Part shown: in pieces, positions 63,454 to 64,000 of the stretch
How the letters are laid out: each line of letters begins with the position of its first letter
How positions within the stretch are numbered: the stretch's first letter is position 1
DNA from: Immundisolibacterales bacterium
Lineage (GTDB): Bacteria; Pseudomonadota; Gammaproteobacteria; HK1
Assembly: GCA_026712715.1 (NCBI GenBank)
Contig: JAPOPW010000055.1
Span: 25,384 to 89,383 of the forward strand
Reading direction: 5' to 3'
Length of the DNA stretch: 64,000 nucleotides
Notes under the pieces: model-generated
Databases searched by the model: none
What the model saw: only the letters and a program-made list of their open reading frames with translations
Told to the model about the DNA's origin: nothing
Translations under genes and position numbers: made by a program

Positions 63454-64000
63454 TCAACCGTCCACCGAATCGGGTCTATGCCGAGTTCGGGTTAACCCCA
63501 CTCCGAGCGGGCTGGCGCGCCGGACCGGGGACGCGAACAAGAAGCGTTCGCCGCCGAGCTCGTGGGCCGTCTTCAGCGTGCGCACGGCGGCGTCCCCGAG
63601 CGGGACCGCGTGCGCCACGCCGGTCTTCATGCGCTCGGGCGGAATGCGCCACTCGCGCGCTGCGAAGTCGATCTCGTCCCATGCGGCGCCGAGCGCCTCG
63701 CCGCTCCTTGCGGCCGTCAGCACGAGGAACTCGAGGCACAGCCGCGAGCTTGGCGAGATGCCGGGAACGCTGCGCACGGCGTCGAGGGCGGCGCCGACCT
63801 CCGCCCAGGGCAGTGCGCGGAAGTGCGCCTTGACCGCGGGCATCGCGGGCAGCGCCCCGTCGATGGTCTCCCCCGCCACATTCGTCGCGACGTGGCCGTG
63901 CGCCTGGCACCACTGCAACGTGGTGCGGATGCGCTGGCGGAGCTTGCGCGCGAGCTGCGGGCGGGTGCTCCACAGCGGGTTGAGGATGCGCAGGACGTCG
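63454..64000 (-). pseudogene. Tyrosine recombinase/integrase, truncated (open at the window edge)
   Basis: The open frame enters at 64000 and stops at 63454, about 182 codons. It begins in the core-binding helices (ILNPLWSTRPQLARKLRQRI) and has the first catalytic Arg in TAARSGEALGAAWDEIDF, as in P4-type integrases. After FLFASPVRRASPLG the homology ends, and the HxxR, H/W and catalytic Tyr box are missing, so the gene is 3'-truncated and probably inactive. Confidence 0.75.

Noticed and set aside
1..64000. CRISPR arrays, intact insertion sequences, rRNA genes, riboswitches
   Set aside because: No regularly spaced repeats, transposase motifs, rRNA or recognised riboswitch sequence was found on reading both strands.

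Overview
The window is a high-GC chromosomal segment, densely coding, with many GTG starts and 1-4 bp stop/start overlaps. The block ychF-pth-rplY-prs-tRNA-Gln-ispE-lolB-(TPR gene), with prfA-prmC-moeB diverging from it, is a gene order typical of Gammaproteobacteria. LolB, UbiD and an MSHA-like type IV pilus locus agree with that. A marine or host-associated oligotroph is plausible from the catabolic gene content, but that part is inference.

Layout. 1-3.9 kb: end of a carbohydrate ABC importer operon (binding protein, two permeases, ATPase), followed by an internally deleted acyl-CoA ligase remnant. 4.3-8.8 kb: proline racemase-family enzyme, a phytanoyl-CoA dioxygenase-like protein fused to HEAT repeats, and an M20 peptidase. 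8.9-20.7 kb: housekeeping core, including translation factors (YchF, Pth, L25, RF1, PrmC), PRPP synthase, isoprenoid kinase IspE, lipoprotein receptor LolB, MoeB and UbiD. The ispE frame terminates inside the downstream tRNA-Gln gene. 20.7-32.3 kb: eight minus-strand genes for a type IV pilus/MSHA-like machine, in transcription order secretin-TPR fusion, GspE ATPase, GspF platform protein, PilM/PilN-like, MshJ/MshK-like, then three prepilin-like proteins. 32.8-35 kb: NfeD, flotillin-like FloA and a small hypothetical gene.

35-45 kb: two HyuA/HyuB hydantoinase/oxoprolinase pairs with a cupin gene, a VapBC toxin-antitoxin pair and an SRPBCC-like gene. 45.2-47.5 kb: kynureninase translationally coupled to a protein with two CDGSH iron-sulfur motifs and two cupin domains, the most interesting enzyme architecture seen here. 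47.7-56.5 kb: DEAD-box helicase, class III aminotransferase, CaiB-type CoA transferase, NIPSNAP protein, persulfide dioxygenase-rhodanese, an adenosine-deaminase-fold protein with a non-canonical active site, gene debris (luciferase-like and antitoxin fragments) and an enoyl-CoA hydratase.

56.6-64 kb looks like an acquired metal/redox island in decay: a Spy/CpxP-like protein, a Crp-like regulator, a Tat-exported multicopper oxidase, a tiny GDCCVFC zinc-ribbon gene interrupted by an in-frame amber codon, an L,D-transpeptidase, a TlpA/CcmG-like thioredoxin and a membrane-anchored cytochrome c. Around them lie fragments of enoyl-CoA hydratase, of the deaminase (a 65-bp, 62/65 identical copy of part of the intact gene 8 kb away), of a repeat adhesin, and a 3'-truncated tyrosine integrase at the window edge. 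No rRNA, CRISPR array, intact insertion sequence or intact prophage was seen.
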